From positions 22,865,725-22,929,724 of the forward strand of contig OX419344.1 of the NCBI GenBank assembly GCA_948470475.1: a stretch of DNA of 64,000 nucleotides. The letters are read 5' to 3'. Origin of the DNA: Galaxea fascicularis (lineage: Eukaryota; Cnidaria; Anthozoa; Scleractinia; Euphylliidae). Shown here in pieces: positions 45,101 through 51,700 of this stretch. Every line of letters begins with the position of its first letter. The first letter of the stretch is position 1. The notes under the pieces are model-generated. The model saw only the letters and a list, made by a program, of their open reading frames with translations, did no database searches and was not told where the DNA came from. The translations under genes and the position numbers were made by a program.

Positions 45101-47959
45101 AAAAATCACTTCTTCAGCTTTATTCCATGCTCAAACTTTATTTCTCTGAACTTCTTTACTCTTTCCCTTATTTACTGCCTCGTTTTTTCCATCTTCAAGG
45201 CAATTTTCTTTTCTACTCTTTTTGTGAGCCCGCTTTCAGCTGTTTGCTGTTGACATGTTTGCTGAACACGTGCTTTCTTAAGTTGGCGTTTTTCTCTAGC
45301 AGCTGCAGCCCTCTTCTCTCTATTTTTCTCGTTGTACTTGTGGTTCTTTTGTTTATTCTTTTCGTTCTGTTTTCTTCTCCATTCTTCGATTCGAGAGAGC
45401 TTTTCTGGCTTGTGTTTTAATTTCGAACTCAGACGCGGTATTTACGGATTGCTCAATTCCCGATAAATTAAATCCCCTGAAAAATGTCTCAGACCTCCCC
45501 TATAACATTTCATGAAAGGTTACTGTTACGAGTTCGTTGTGTTGATGAGTGAGAAGTGGGTTGTTTGTAGACTAAACAGAACGCAGGGTTGTCGGAACAG
45601 CAACAAGGTTATTTATTCCAAACAAACGTAGTAAACTCCGCACAAGGCTTCACAATAAGCTCACACTAGGCTTATAAAATTATACTCGATCTCCGTCAAA
45701 CTCCAATACTCACGGCCTCCGCCAAATGTATAAACGACCTCTGTCACACTTCAATAAACACGGCCTCTGCCAAATGTATACACGACCTGTCACACTTCAA
45801 TAAACACGGCCTCCGCCAAATGCTCTCAGCTCTCTCTCTACTTACTTCTTCTTTACTTTAAGACTCTAAGACACTCTTCTAAGAAAAATCTAAAGCTACA
45901 CCGATCGGCTTATATACCTTACAACAAAAGATTCTAGAACTTTCCCACTCAGCTAAATAAAGAAACATTACAATAAGAAACTATTTACAGCTACATACGC
46001 AAACGACTAAAATAGAATTACTGAATCACGATGATAAAACACTAATTAAATATGCAGAAGATTCTAGACACTTCCAGACAGTAACGCAAGTCACGCAATA
46101 ATTTTTCGTAACAGTTACTAAGCTTTTTCTTCGACACGAAAGCATGGCATCTTTATGAAGCAAATTGCAGATGGCTTCTTAGCCCCGCTTTCAATATGGC
46201 ATCAGCTTTGCAAAAAACGTAACGACTGAGTTGGAAAGTAATATTATAGCCGTCTTTAGAGCTTTGAAGATGAAATTATGGCAATAACAAGAGAAACTTA
46301 TGAGCATTCAGATTTGCTCGGTTCTAGAACCTGGTTGTACCTTGTTTGGATCATGACGGTCAAGAAGAAGGTGAGTTTTCGAAAAATGCTATTGCGTAAT
46401 CGTATTTCAATAAAGCGTTACGACTTTTTTTAGTTATTATTTCTCCATTTTTAGTCGATGATGTTGACTGATTTTTTCCAATGTTCAAACACAGCATATG
46501 AGCATTCAGTTGATAATTGTTTTTATTCCCACAGATACAAACTTCAGCCCTACCGTGAACAACAACTTGGTGAACGGCTAACTTCTACAACGCAGCGTTA
46601 CAGGAAGCATACTCAAGAATGACGAAACCTTTTAATGTGTTTTAATAAACTTGAAATGTTGTAGTTTTGCTCAAATGTAGTGTATATTGTGTGTTTGCAC
46701 TGGCTATAATTCGTTTGTCTATGGGAGCTTCCTTTTTTGTTAAAAATGTTTTTGAAAATTATTACCATGAAGATTGTGTTATGAGTTACATTCAAAATTT
46801 GCTTATTTTCCCACCTTTTCCCGTTATTTTCTCAAATATAATAATGTGGTTTACCATTTTTACACCTTTGTAGTAACAAACAAAGTGTACCTTAGCTTTA
46901 AGCAAAAATCTGGCTTTACTGAAGCCATTAAACAGAAAAAAATCAGTGAAAGTTTACCTACCACCCCCAATTGGGCATGGTGATTGTGCTACTGATCGTA
47001 TATGGAAACCCTTTTGTTTGCTATTCCAGTGTTCATAGTGACTGTGATCACAGAAATATTATTTCTAATACACTTACCTGAGAATTTTGTTCTATCGACT
47101 CTGTTGATAAAACCAAATTCTTGTTTACAACTCCCCCCAACCTCGTATGAATCAGTTGCCGCTCCAGTGTCAAATAATTCGGCACATCTTGTCAAACTTA
47201 ACAACATTGCTGCACCGAATTAAAACTGCCATACTGAACTGCTTCAGATGCCGCTCTTTTGCTGGACTTAATTCATCAGTTAGGTTTAGCACATGAGTGG
47301 AGCAGCATCTGAACCAGGCCTTGGAGTTTAACTGAGTCATAAAATGCATGCATAATAATTAATGTATGGGGCTGTTTGGAATCTTACCAAGCACTTAAAT
47401 TAATGAAGTATAAGCTCAACTAATTATTAACTTGCACTCAGTTTCTATGAGATCAAAATAATGACACATTATTTATGCCTTGTTTGAGCGGGAAGGCTAC
47501 TCCACCTGCTCGAGAACGTCCCAGCCTTCGTAGCATCTAACCATGACTAAAACTTGATGTGCATTTAATAATTAAAATTAAAGATAAAGAGATCATTCTC
47601 AGGACTAATTCCAAAACGCTGCAAAACGTTGCAAAAGCCTCCTCTGCAAAAGTGCCAAGCCAAGGAACGAAATAAATTAACAAATTTACTCTGAAGTTTG
47701 AAGATTTGCATTAGTAGTCTGCTCTCACCATTTCTGCTGGATCAAGCTCTTTTTCACTCTCCGAAGCTCCGCTGTCACGACCTAATGACACCCTGTCAAC
47801 TTCTAAACCACTTTCGGATGAGGAATTGGATTCCCCATTTTTGTTCTCCTCTGGAACAGCTAACGAGGAGTCCACCATTGTAGCTGTTCCTGCTGCTTCA
47901 GATGCAACCTCCGAAGGGCCGCCTTGTACACTCGTAACGTCTTCGCCATCTAAATTCAT
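397..47959 (-). CDS. DNAH2: Axonemal dynein heavy chain 2 (inner arm), partial: 72 exons, C-terminus outside window
   Basis: This is the motor heavy chain of an inner dynein arm, which hydrolyses ATP to slide doublet microtubules in cilia and flagella. I assembled 72 exons by splice signals and frame continuity; the coding lengths sum to 10245 nt (3415 codons) with no frame break. Sequence recalled for human DNAH2 matches from end to end, for example [10 protein letters not shown] near residue 250, [11 protein letters not shown] near 1060, and [18 protein letters not shown] at the left edge. The start at 47959 gives an acidic, Ser-rich tail of about 77 residues, like the disordered N-terminus of vertebrate DNAH2. 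Human DNAH2 has about 4400 residues, so AAA5 (except its first segment), AAA6 and the C-terminal domain are missing beyond base 1. All 71 introns are GT-AG. Exon coordinates are in the block entries below. DNAH2 is preferred over other DNAH paralogues on local identity; family membership is certain. Confidence 0.95.
654..855. mobile_element. Foldback element: 81-bp inverted arms in DNAH2 intron 71
   Basis: Arms 654-734 and 775-855 are near-perfect inverted repeats (from CAAAAATTTGGTTTTATC to CCTGACGTTTCGAGCG), separated by a 40-bp spacer that is itself partly self-complementary (CCCTTCGTC..GACGAGGGG). A diverged relative of the right arm (GTTGATAAAACCAAATTCTTG) is at about 47100-47120. Confidence 0.75.
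1294..4166 (-). other. DNAH2: DNAH2 exons 66-71: stalk coiled coil and microtubule-binding domain (residues 3020-3373)
   Basis: Exons: 4027-4166, 3671-3758, 2944-3066, 2539-2797, 1771-2057, 1294-1458. CC1 runs through exons 67-69 (heptad-rich, with [18 protein letters not shown] near its distal end). The microtubule-binding domain in exons 69-70 ends with [22 protein letters not shown]2 follows, with Lys/Glu-rich heptads, in exons 70-71. The antiparallel stalk carries the small microtubule-binding head and relays its affinity state to the ring. Confidence 0.93.
3161..3570 (+). repeat. Dispersed repeat family 1, copy in DNAH2 intron 67
   Basis: It matches, in inverted orientation, the repeat at 43116-43575: shared words include AAATTGCATTTAGCC, GCAAATTCTACGGGTGCCCA, CAGCTGAATGAATC and ATGAGCTTGGAAGC. 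It contains a shortened version of the GGCACCGTCACA core. Confidence 0.75.
4318..4556. mobile_element. MITE family TAGTGGC, second copy in DNAH2 intron 65
   Basis: It shares CAGTTTTCAACTGAGTGTCG at the left, GGCCAATCACAGAGCGAAG inside and AATTGAAAAACGCTCTA at the right with the copy at 8471-8749. Part of the centre is shorter. Confidence 0.65.
5985..6223. mobile_element. MITE with long inverted repeats in DNAH2 intron 62
   Basis: GGACCCGGTTGTTCGAAAGC at the left pairs with the inverse GCTTTCGAACAACCGGGCCC at the right, and pairing continues through GATTAA..CTAATCC-type sequence for more than 40 bp. The length of about 240 bp and absence of coding sequence fit a non-autonomous DNA transposon. 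Confidence 0.75.
6791..7460. other. DNAH2 intron 61, unresolved
   Basis: AT-rich with a few CG-rich words (GCGCGCG at about 6960). No coding exon, RNA gene or clear element is seen. Confidence 0.6.
7921..7961. repeat. Perfect 41-bp palindrome in DNAH2 intron 59
   Basis: GCTGGGCAGTTCTGACAAAT, one central base, then the exact inverse complement. No terminal duplication is visible. Confidence 0.8.
8471..8749. mobile_element. MITE family TAGTGGC, full-length copy in DNAH2 intron 58
   Basis: The left terminus TAGTGGCTTTTAACTGAGTG and the right ACTGAATTGAAAACCGCTCTA are imperfect inverted repeats of about 20 bp. The inside has CCAATCA boxes and AACCAAAGCAAACGCGAATT. Two further copies are at 4318-4556 and 17300-17560. 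Confidence 0.7.
9150..9297. mobile_element. Foldback element in DNAH2 intron 58
   Basis: CAATTATTGAACTCGG..CAGATCAATTATTTGCC pairs with GGCAAATGATTGATCTG..CCAATAATTG. The arms are about 67 bp, with a short loop rich in CTTCGGCTTCGG. Confidence 0.7.
10228..10325. mobile_element. Short inverted-repeat element in DNAH2 intron 55
   Basis: TAGTCTTCATTCGTTATGTG at 10228 is inverted at 10304-10325 (GCCACAGAACGAATGAAGACTA). It is 98 bp in total, probably a MITE remnant. Confidence 0.55.
12054..14879 (-). other. DNAH2: DNAH2 exons 44-51: AAA2 (residues 2078-2427)
   Basis: Exons: 14754-14879, 14573-14673, 14343-14460, 13746-13863, 13131-13267, 12766-12906, 12459-12617, 12054-12203. Walker A GQTGSGKS is at residues 2160-2167 in exon 46. 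The Walker B-like block reads [14 protein letters not shown] in exon 48; as I recall it, vertebrate DNAH2 has LFDGPVD, so one Gly is Ala here. AAA2 binds nucleotide without hydrolysis in most dyneins. The acceptor region of exon 49 has been duplicated inside intron 48. Confidence 0.92.
12895..13110. repeat. Tandem duplication spanning the acceptor of DNAH2 exon 49
   Basis: Unit one (12895-12990) covers the first codons of exon 49, its acceptor and upstream intron. Unit two (about 13008-13110) repeats the pattern CAGCAGG..CTTGTATGAAGAAA..GGTGAATA..CTCAGAGTA..GCTGTTGGTTTC with divergence. The second copy is intronic. Confidence 0.65.
15349..16106. mobile_element. TA-flanked inverted-repeat DNA element (758 bp) in DNAH2 intron 43
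   Basis: The left end ACCCTATGCATAAATGGCCG and the right end (inverse of ACCCTATGCATAAATGGCTG) form terminal inverted repeats of about 30 bp, with TA next to each. The termini resemble those of the element at 43576-44351 (GACC.. then a TGGC/GGCC GCC stretch), so they may be related. Another dispersed repeat with a poly-C tract (about 15480-15745) lies inside it. Confidence 0.65.
15480..15745 (+). repeat. Dispersed repeat family 2, diverged partial copy in DNAH2 intron 43
   Basis: The core is at 15522-15553 (CAGGCACCTGTCACACTGAG), followed by TAGACACAAGG, a poly-C run of about 14 bases and GGTGGGTGGGATGGGGCAAA. It is embedded in the element 15349-16106. Confidence 0.6.
17300..17560. mobile_element. 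MITE family TAGTGGC, 5'-truncated copy in DNAH2 intron 40
   Basis: AATGAACCAATCAGAATT, AAGCGCAGGAAATCGCGC and CAATTGAACACTACTCTA match the copy at 8471-8749. The left inverted terminus is missing or degraded. Confidence 0.6.
17985..18090 (-). mobile_element. Truncated tRNA-derived SINE copy in DNAH2 intron 39
   Basis: It shares GAAGCCTGAAAAAAATTC, AACGGGGCTTGAACCCGTGA (B-box side) and the CAATTGCATAAAGAAGCC body. The A-box half is lost. Confidence 0.6.
18156..18317. mobile_element. hAT-like MITE in DNAH2 intron 39
   Basis: CAGGGATGGAAATAACGG at the left pairs with the inverse of CAGAGATGGAAATAAGGG at the right. It is about 160 bp with no coding sequence. The target duplication is unclear. 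Confidence 0.5.
19478..19706 (-). mobile_element. tRNA-derived SINE copy in DNAH2 intron 36/37
   Basis: The head GGCTTCATAGCTCGGTTGG..CACCGAGGTCAC lacks most of the anticodon arm. The body (CTGCGGTAATGAAATCAAGT inverse) matches the copies at 52749 and 52996. Confidence 0.7.
21067..21235. mobile_element. Pogo/mariner-type MITE, TA-flanked, in DNAH2 intron 33
   Basis: CAGTGAAACCCCGCCATACG at the left and the inverse of CAGTGGACCCCGTTAATACG at the right are terminal inverted repeats with TA on both sides (21065-21066, 21236-21237). The CAGTGNAACCCCG terminus and TA duplication fit the Tc1/mariner-pogo group. A possible relic (CAGTTCAAACCTGCCATTAC..GTGGTCGTACT) is at about 49332-49390 in ARGLU1 intron 1. 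Confidence 0.75.
22044..22215. mobile_element. hAT-type MITE (CAGGGCTGTCA family) in DNAH2 intron 32
   Basis: The termini are CAGGGCTGTCACTAATTTTT and the inverse ..AGCCCTG. The flanks GGATCACG (22036-22043) and GGATCATG (22216-22223) form an 8-bp target duplication with one mismatch, as expected for hAT. Confidence 0.7.
25402..25435. repeat. (GAT)n microsatellite in DNAH2 intron 24
   Basis: A simple GATGATAATGATGATGATGATGAT tract; nothing else is notable in the surrounding intron. Confidence 0.8.
26128..26830. mobile_element. Degenerate CAGGGCTGTCA-family copies in DNAH2 intron 23
   Basis: ACTGTCACTAATTTTTAAGT (about 26128), an internal block AGTAGCTGAGGATTGCAG..TCACAGTAGCTGGGATTT (about 26486-26560) and a second similar block (about 26705-26830, ending CAGCCCTGG) match parts of the hAT MITE at 22044. 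Boundaries are unclear. Confidence 0.45.
27366..27537. mobile_element. Foldback MITE in DNAH2 intron 22
   Basis: ACACCATTTGCTAATGATCA..GGATCTACCC-type arms of about 67 bp are inverted, enclosing a 35-bp spacer. The innermost stretch (AGATCCAGTCCTTTGTGGGG and its inverse) is perfect. Confidence 0.7.
29096..29518. repeat. Tandem array, 147-bp unit, about 2.9 copies
   Basis: Unit starts (the ATGGTTATTT landmark) fall at 29101, 29248 and 29395, giving an exact 147-bp period. The copies are almost identical, and each contains three to four copies of the CATTAATG-type motif. The third copy is truncated near CCCATGAATGGA. The array is part of the left arm of the CACTA-like element. Confidence 0.85.
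29984..30883 (+). pseudogene. Two-exon reading frame carried inside the CACTA-like element
   Basis: Exon A (29984-30122) starts at ATG and ends at a strong donor CAG|GTGAGT. Exon B (30663-30883) follows an acceptor TCGACAG and ends at TAA. The phases agree, giving 119 codons with one in-frame TAG at codon 32 (30077-30079). A second ATG at 30104, after the TAG and in the same frame, would give a 79-residue product containing [20 protein letters not shown] and ending AISSEQMQ. I recognise no family. It could be a captured host gene fragment, a short accessory gene of the element, or chance. The intron includes a 28-bp direct duplication (30183-30232). Confidence 0.4.
32290..32440 (+). repeat. 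Probable LINE 3' end fragment in DNAH2 intron 17
   Basis: CTTGGTATGAATAAATAAAT followed by (GTT)5 resembles the microsatellite tails of CR1/L2-like LINEs. There is no reverse-transcriptase sequence in the fragment. Confidence 0.35.
33602..34147 (+). repeat. Dispersed repeat family 2, copy in DNAH2 intron 14
   Basis: It begins GGAGGTTAGGTGCCCGGG and ends TTAACTAAGTTAAATTGCAT, the inverse arrangement of the copy at 40798-41328. Several AACGCC/ACGCTAAC words lie near its end. The core hairpin is at 33734-33770. Confidence 0.7.
35845..36024. mobile_element. hAT-like MITE in DNAH2 intron 11
   Basis: CAGGGTTCTCAATAGAAG and its inverse TCTATTGAGAACCCTG bound 180 bp; GTTTTT occurs on both sides. 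The CAGGG termini are hAT-like. Confidence 0.6.
38277..38427 (+). repeat. Dispersed repeat family 1, partial copy in DNAH2 intron 8
   Basis: GTTCGCTCGAAGCCAAGCAC, CCTGCAAATTCTACGGGTGC and TGAATTGCATTTAGCC match the 3' third of the copy at 3161-3570. Confidence 0.75.
38795..39188. mobile_element. Possible MITE with imperfect inverted repeats, DNAH2 intron 7
   Basis: GGTGACACGCAAGGCAATTT near the left and the inverse of GGCAACACACTTGGCGATTT near the right form about 25-bp imperfect inverted repeats. ATCGCCA-type words recur inside. Confidence 0.45.
39806..39950. mobile_element. Foldback element in DNAH2 intron 6 region
   Basis: CTTCCATTCTAATATTCTCT..AATTAACCCT is inverted as AGGGCTAATTTGAATAAA..AATATTGGAATGGAAG. 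The arms are about 42 bp with a spacer near 60 bp. Confidence 0.6.
40798..41328 (-). repeat. Dispersed repeat family 2, copy in DNAH2 intron 5
   Basis: It starts GGGTTAAATGCAATTTAACT, runs through ACTAGGAGCAAGT and GGCGTTGC-type words, a (TTTG)n/T-rich tract (41126-41160) and the core at 41161-41196, and ends CACCCAACCTCCATTT. Confidence 0.7.
43116..43575 (-). repeat. Dispersed repeat family 1, full-length copy in DNAH2 intron 2
   Basis: An inverted-orientation counterpart of the copy at 3161-3570, with the complete hairpin core at 43432-43456. It is immediately followed by the TA-flanked element at 43576. Confidence 0.75.
43576..44351. mobile_element. TA-flanked inverted-repeat DNA element (776 bp) in DNAH2 intron 2
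   Basis: The ends TAGACCTTTTTACCAATACA and its inverse (..GGTAAAAAGGTCTA) pair over about 34 bp, followed by a GCGGCCATCT-type continuation in both arms. TA at the outer edge is the likely target duplication. Inside are GTGACGTCAC-type palindromes near both ends. There is no coding capacity. It abuts the end of a dispersed repeat (43116-43575), which suggests it inserted there. Confidence 0.7.
45172..45447 (-). pseudogene. Unassigned basic reading frame in DNAH2 intron 1
   Basis: An open frame of about 90 codons without an early Met reads [20 protein letters not shown] and then an Ala/Arg/Lys-rich stretch, ending in TAA at 45172-45174. The composition looks like a charged helix of a real protein, not random intron. 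It is in the same strand as DNAH2 but has no counterpart in the dynein tail. A transposase or captured exon fragment is possible; no family is recognised. Confidence 0.25.
45524..46113. mobile_element. Solo LTR of an LTR retrotransposon in DNAH2 intron 1
   Basis: The 590-bp unit begins TGTTACGAGTTC and ends TTCGTAACA (TG..CA with an inverted 8-bp end) and is flanked by perfect GTTAC direct repeats (45519-45523 and 46114-46118). A TATAAAA-like box (about 45672) and AATAAA hexamers (about 45752, 45800) lie inside. No internal gag/pol region is attached, so it is a recombined solo LTR. The lineage (Gypsy, BEL or other) cannot be told from the LTR. Confidence 0.75.
45690..45827. repeat. Minisatellite, 45-48-bp unit, about 3 copies, inside the solo LTR
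   Basis: Each unit contains CACGGCCTCCGCCAAATG followed by TATAAACGAC-like sequence. The units differ by a few bases and by small length changes. Confidence 0.75.
46119..47728. other. DNAH2 intron 1, unresolved part
   Basis: AT-rich sequence between the solo LTR and exon 1. The only recognisable item is a diverged arm of the foldback family at about 47100-47120. No gene is seen. Confidence 0.6.
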
Positions 47960-48723
47960 TGTTTGTCAACAAAATTCAGCTGGGCGAGTGGAGCCACAAC
48001 GTTGGAAATTGCTTAAATGCGGACTTAAACACTCAAAGGGCCTTTAACGTATTTCTTTCAGGTGTTAACTCGTTAATAGTCTTTGCATTTGTCTCAGCAA
48101 GTGAAAGAACGAACCTTTTTTTGGTCTTCTTTGCTCATTACTTTGTGTTTTCGGGAAGAAGACCGCCATTTTTATCCAATCACTGTCATAGCAACACGTA
48201 CAGACGCCTCGTTCACGTGAAGCAAAACTTTCCTCACGAGTATACGGTGAGGAAGAAATAAAACCACACTGGAAAAAGAAATTTGTATCAATTATCCAGC
48301 TTAATTCAGAAATAAATAAATTTGCGCCTAAAGTTCACTTTTCAAAAGTGAAATTTGTCAGCATTGACAGCAATAAAATAGGTAACCAAATCGTAACCAA
48401 AATAAAACTTGCGTTTTCTGAGACGTTTACTGTTATGAAAACGAATACATAACAGCAAAGTTTGTTGAAAGGAAAAGAATACCATAGAAATGTGTTAACT
48501 TGAACGTGTTTGTTCCTTACAGAAAAAATTTCTTTCCTTGGTGAATCTAAAAAAAATTTCGAGTAAAATTACTTGATAGGGGTTGCCCCTTGCGTAACGC
48601 AGGGGCCTGGTACATAAATTTTGGCATGATCTCAAAAATTTCAATTTACAGCGTGGTGGGATGAAAACAATGGTGTTACTTCTCTATTCCTAGACGTTTG
48701 AAAGTCATTTTTCCGCTTTTAAG
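47960..48723. promoter_or_regulatory. Divergent DNAH2/ARGLU1 intergenic promoter segment
   Basis: The two start codons face away from each other, 764 bp apart. Besides the X-box, the segment holds an E-box CACGTG (near 48214) and a forkhead-like TGTTTGT (about 47962) just upstream of the DNAH2 ATG. No TATA box is evident. 5' UTRs and transcription starts cannot be placed from sequence alone. Confidence 0.6.
48182..48195 (+). promoter_or_regulatory. X-box (RFX-type) motif upstream of DNAH2
   Basis: The 14-mer ACTGTCATAGCAAC matches every position of the ciliary X-box consensus RYYNYYWWRRNRAC. It lies 223 bp upstream of the DNAH2 start codon, within the distance typical of RFX-controlled ciliary genes. 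It sits in the 764-bp segment shared with ARGLU1, so which gene responds is inferred from gene function. RFX/FOXJ1 control of axonemal dynein genes is established knowledge in other animals. Confidence 0.6.
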
Positions 48724-51700
48724 ATGCCCAAGAGTGAGTCAAGATCTCGCTCAAGAAGCAAGAGTGGCAGTCCGCGTCGAAAACACAAAAAAGAACGTAG
48801 TTATCGGAGACGATCGAGAAGTAGGTCGCCATCGGCATCTTCGTCGAAGAGAAGAAGTCGAGACCGTTCTCCTCGTCGGCGCTCAAGATCGCCAAGGAGG
48901 AAAAAGAGATACTCAAGAAGTAGGACTCGCTCACCCAGTGTTGATAGATTTGGCAGATCGATAGTGAAGAGAAAAGATGATGAAACTAGCAAACGAAAAG
49001 AAGAAGAGGAAAGACTACTTGAAATGGAACGGCAAAGGAAAATGTAAGGGAGACTATTGAATATTTTATAGGTGTAGAGTTGACCTCTGTGGGAATTTAT
49101 GGCGATATGCTCTTCGTTCAGAGGCTTGATGCAATGGTTTTAGTGTTGAGTTATCTTTATAAAATGGCCTTCTTTCACTGTCTTAGGCTTAGTGCATTTC
49201 GTTACTTTGTTGAATGAACTTAATTTAAGCCTACTTGCTCAAGTTCTTAATATATATGACCCTCTGTTTACGTAATGGCTCTTGTTCGTGCTCTTTGTAG
49301 TTCTTTTGACAGTAACGAAGACCGAATACTACAGTTCAAACCTGCCATTACGGACACTTATATATGGGACCAGAAAAAGTGGTCGTACTATAGTCAATAT
49401 AATTTTTCAGTGATTTTTATGGGACAGAACAAAGAACATGGTCTGTGATAAAGAATTATGCATGCTATGATTGGTCCAATCAAGTGCATTATTTAACAAA
49501 TAGCTTCCATTTGGCAGTGTGTGTGTACTCTGATAACACATGAGGGATGCCAGAATTGCAAACAACAAAGAGGTATGCAACAAGCCACAGGCGAGTAGTC
49601 CAACTGATGTCTTTACCAATATTTGTGACATCCTCGTTGCCCCATCAGAGTAGATGCACTGACAAATGGAATCTATTTGTTTTTACAGGTGTTATACTTT
49701 CTCATAACATGATTTGTGTCGCAAACTCTTTTGATCTAGACCAATCAATATGTTAGGTTTACACTGTCCATGGTGTAACTATGGACACTCAAGTAAACCT
49801 GCTAACTTTCAGGCCTTAGGCATGAGTCTCATGCCTGCAGGTTGAAGACTTTGATCTCACCCCAGCTCACACCTGTGATACCAATATCTCGCCCCTGGTT
49901 GAAAACGTGTGTGCTATTACAACCTAACTGACACACTTTCCAAATATACGTACATGTATGTAAGTTGAAACCAATGCAATAAAATGTCCATGTAAAAATA
50001 AGTAAATGACAATAATTTTCCTGAAATCTCTGATTTTTAAAGGAAATACACTGTGGACAAGGGTTAGTTCAGCAATATTCATCCTGGGTTCTAAATTATT
50101 CAGAACTTTTTCCAAAATCTTTGGGAGTCTTCGGACGTTTTCAGAAATCTTACGATATAGTCATGCCATCTTTCAAAATCCTGACACACACAGGATAAAA
50201 ATCTCTCTCCTTCGAGATATACTTATGGGAGACAGTCACTTGCAAGAGAGTTTAAATGAATTATTTTACAGTGAACTGGTTCAAGTGGAATTTTATTGAG
50301 ATGGTCTTTAAATACATGTAGTGGTTGCTTTGAGAGAGACAACTTTTTAGTCAAATACAATGTACACTGTACATGCACTAATGTTACCATTGCATCTCTG
50401 CTGGTAACATTTGAGATGCAAACAGCTGGATTGCATCTCAAATGTTACCATTGGAGATGCAATGGCTGTTTGGGAAATCTAGTGAATAGCTTCAAATGCT
50501 GTGTATGATAATTTTAATTATTCTGTCATTAGTCGTGCCACTGAAAAAGAAAAGATGATTGTAGAGGAAGAAACTCAAAAAAGAGTTGAAGAACTTGTTG
50601 CTAAACGAGTGGAAGAACAACTTGCCAAAAGAAAAGATGAAATTGATGCCGAGGTTATGAAGCGAGTAGAGGAGGCTAAGCAAGTTATGGAGAAGCAAAT
50701 GGTTGAAGAGTTTGAAAAACGACGACAAGAGCACCTAGAAGAACAGCAAATGAAAGAGGTAAAAGACAATGATAGCTTTAAGCAAGCATTGCTCTTGGAA
50801 TGAAAACAGGGAGAAGAAAATGACTAGGAGTTACTGTGCCAAACCATTTTCCCTACATTTTAAAATTATCACTGGTCACTTTTGATCGGTGTCCCAATAC
50901 ACGTCCACACGGAACAAATTTCATACTCACATTTTTGATCTTCATTTCCCTTCAATTTTGCCTTTTGTTTTCAGTCCAAACCTCTTTCCTTTTGCTTGTG
51001 AAGTTGTATCGTTTTTCTGCAAACACTCAGATTATTTCCACAGATTCCAGTGACCAGACCCACTGAGAAGGACAACATTACCAAGCACTGTTTCTTTTCA
51101 AGCATTTGGATTTAAGCCTAACTCTCTCTCTTGTGCCGATATAGCCTTGAACTTGACATTTGAACCTGAACTTAATTGTGCAAGAACGGCACATTTTTGA
51201 ACTTGCTGAAAGCTTAGGAAGTTTCATCTTACGGAAAAATTATTTAGCGCGCCTCTCATAGGAACATTCCGTAAATGGGAGAGTTCAAGTCTTCGCAAAT
51301 TCTCAGGATCACTTCAAGCAGGAATTGTTAGGTGGATATGTGTATGTATGACTGGTGTAAACAGCCCTTTGTGTGTTTTCTGTGGGCTGAAGCAGTTAAT
51401 ATGCATAAATTTTTTAACTTTGTAAGTAAGGTTTTGTCTTTGTTCTATCATACTTTGGGAAGGGAAAAGTGTGACCACTTTTAATTCCTTTGTGAAACTT
51501 CTCCATGAACCTTGTAGCGTTGTCAATCAAACTACACTAGTAAATAAAATGTTGTCACACTTAACCCTTTTAAATAAGTTTATGGTTGTTGCATGATGCT
51601 TGTTGTTCAACTTTGATAACCAATTTGCTTGAAAGGGTTCATGTAGATAATAATGTTAAATGAAACTTGTGGGTTGTAGCAATTTTATGTTTATTCCTGT

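Larger units (their letters stand above)
31900..47959 (-). other. DNAH2: DNAH2 exons 1-18: N-terminal tail (DHC_N1 region, residues 1-956)
   Basis: Exons in transcript order: 47729-47959, 44436-44781, 42506-42670, 42022-42260, 41379-41570, 40505-40642, 39621-39728, 38558-38734, 37818-37846, 37573-37702, 36471-36653, 35533-35610, 34917-35053, 34690-34836, 33281-33437, 32714-32848, 32516-32620, 31900-32070. This part of the tail binds intermediate and light chains and docks on the doublet (known for the family). Exon 2 ends at an internal GTATCC donor, not at the stop that follows in the same frame; only this junction gives the conserved [14 protein letters not shown]. Exon 9 is a 29-nt microexon. 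Introns 1 to 17 hold most of the dispersed repeats of the gene. Confidence 0.9.

Noticed and set aside
48719..48992. Minus-strand Ser/Leu-rich frames opposite ARGLU1 exon 1
   Set aside because: They are antisense to the Arg/Ser repeat codons, a common artefact of RS domains.
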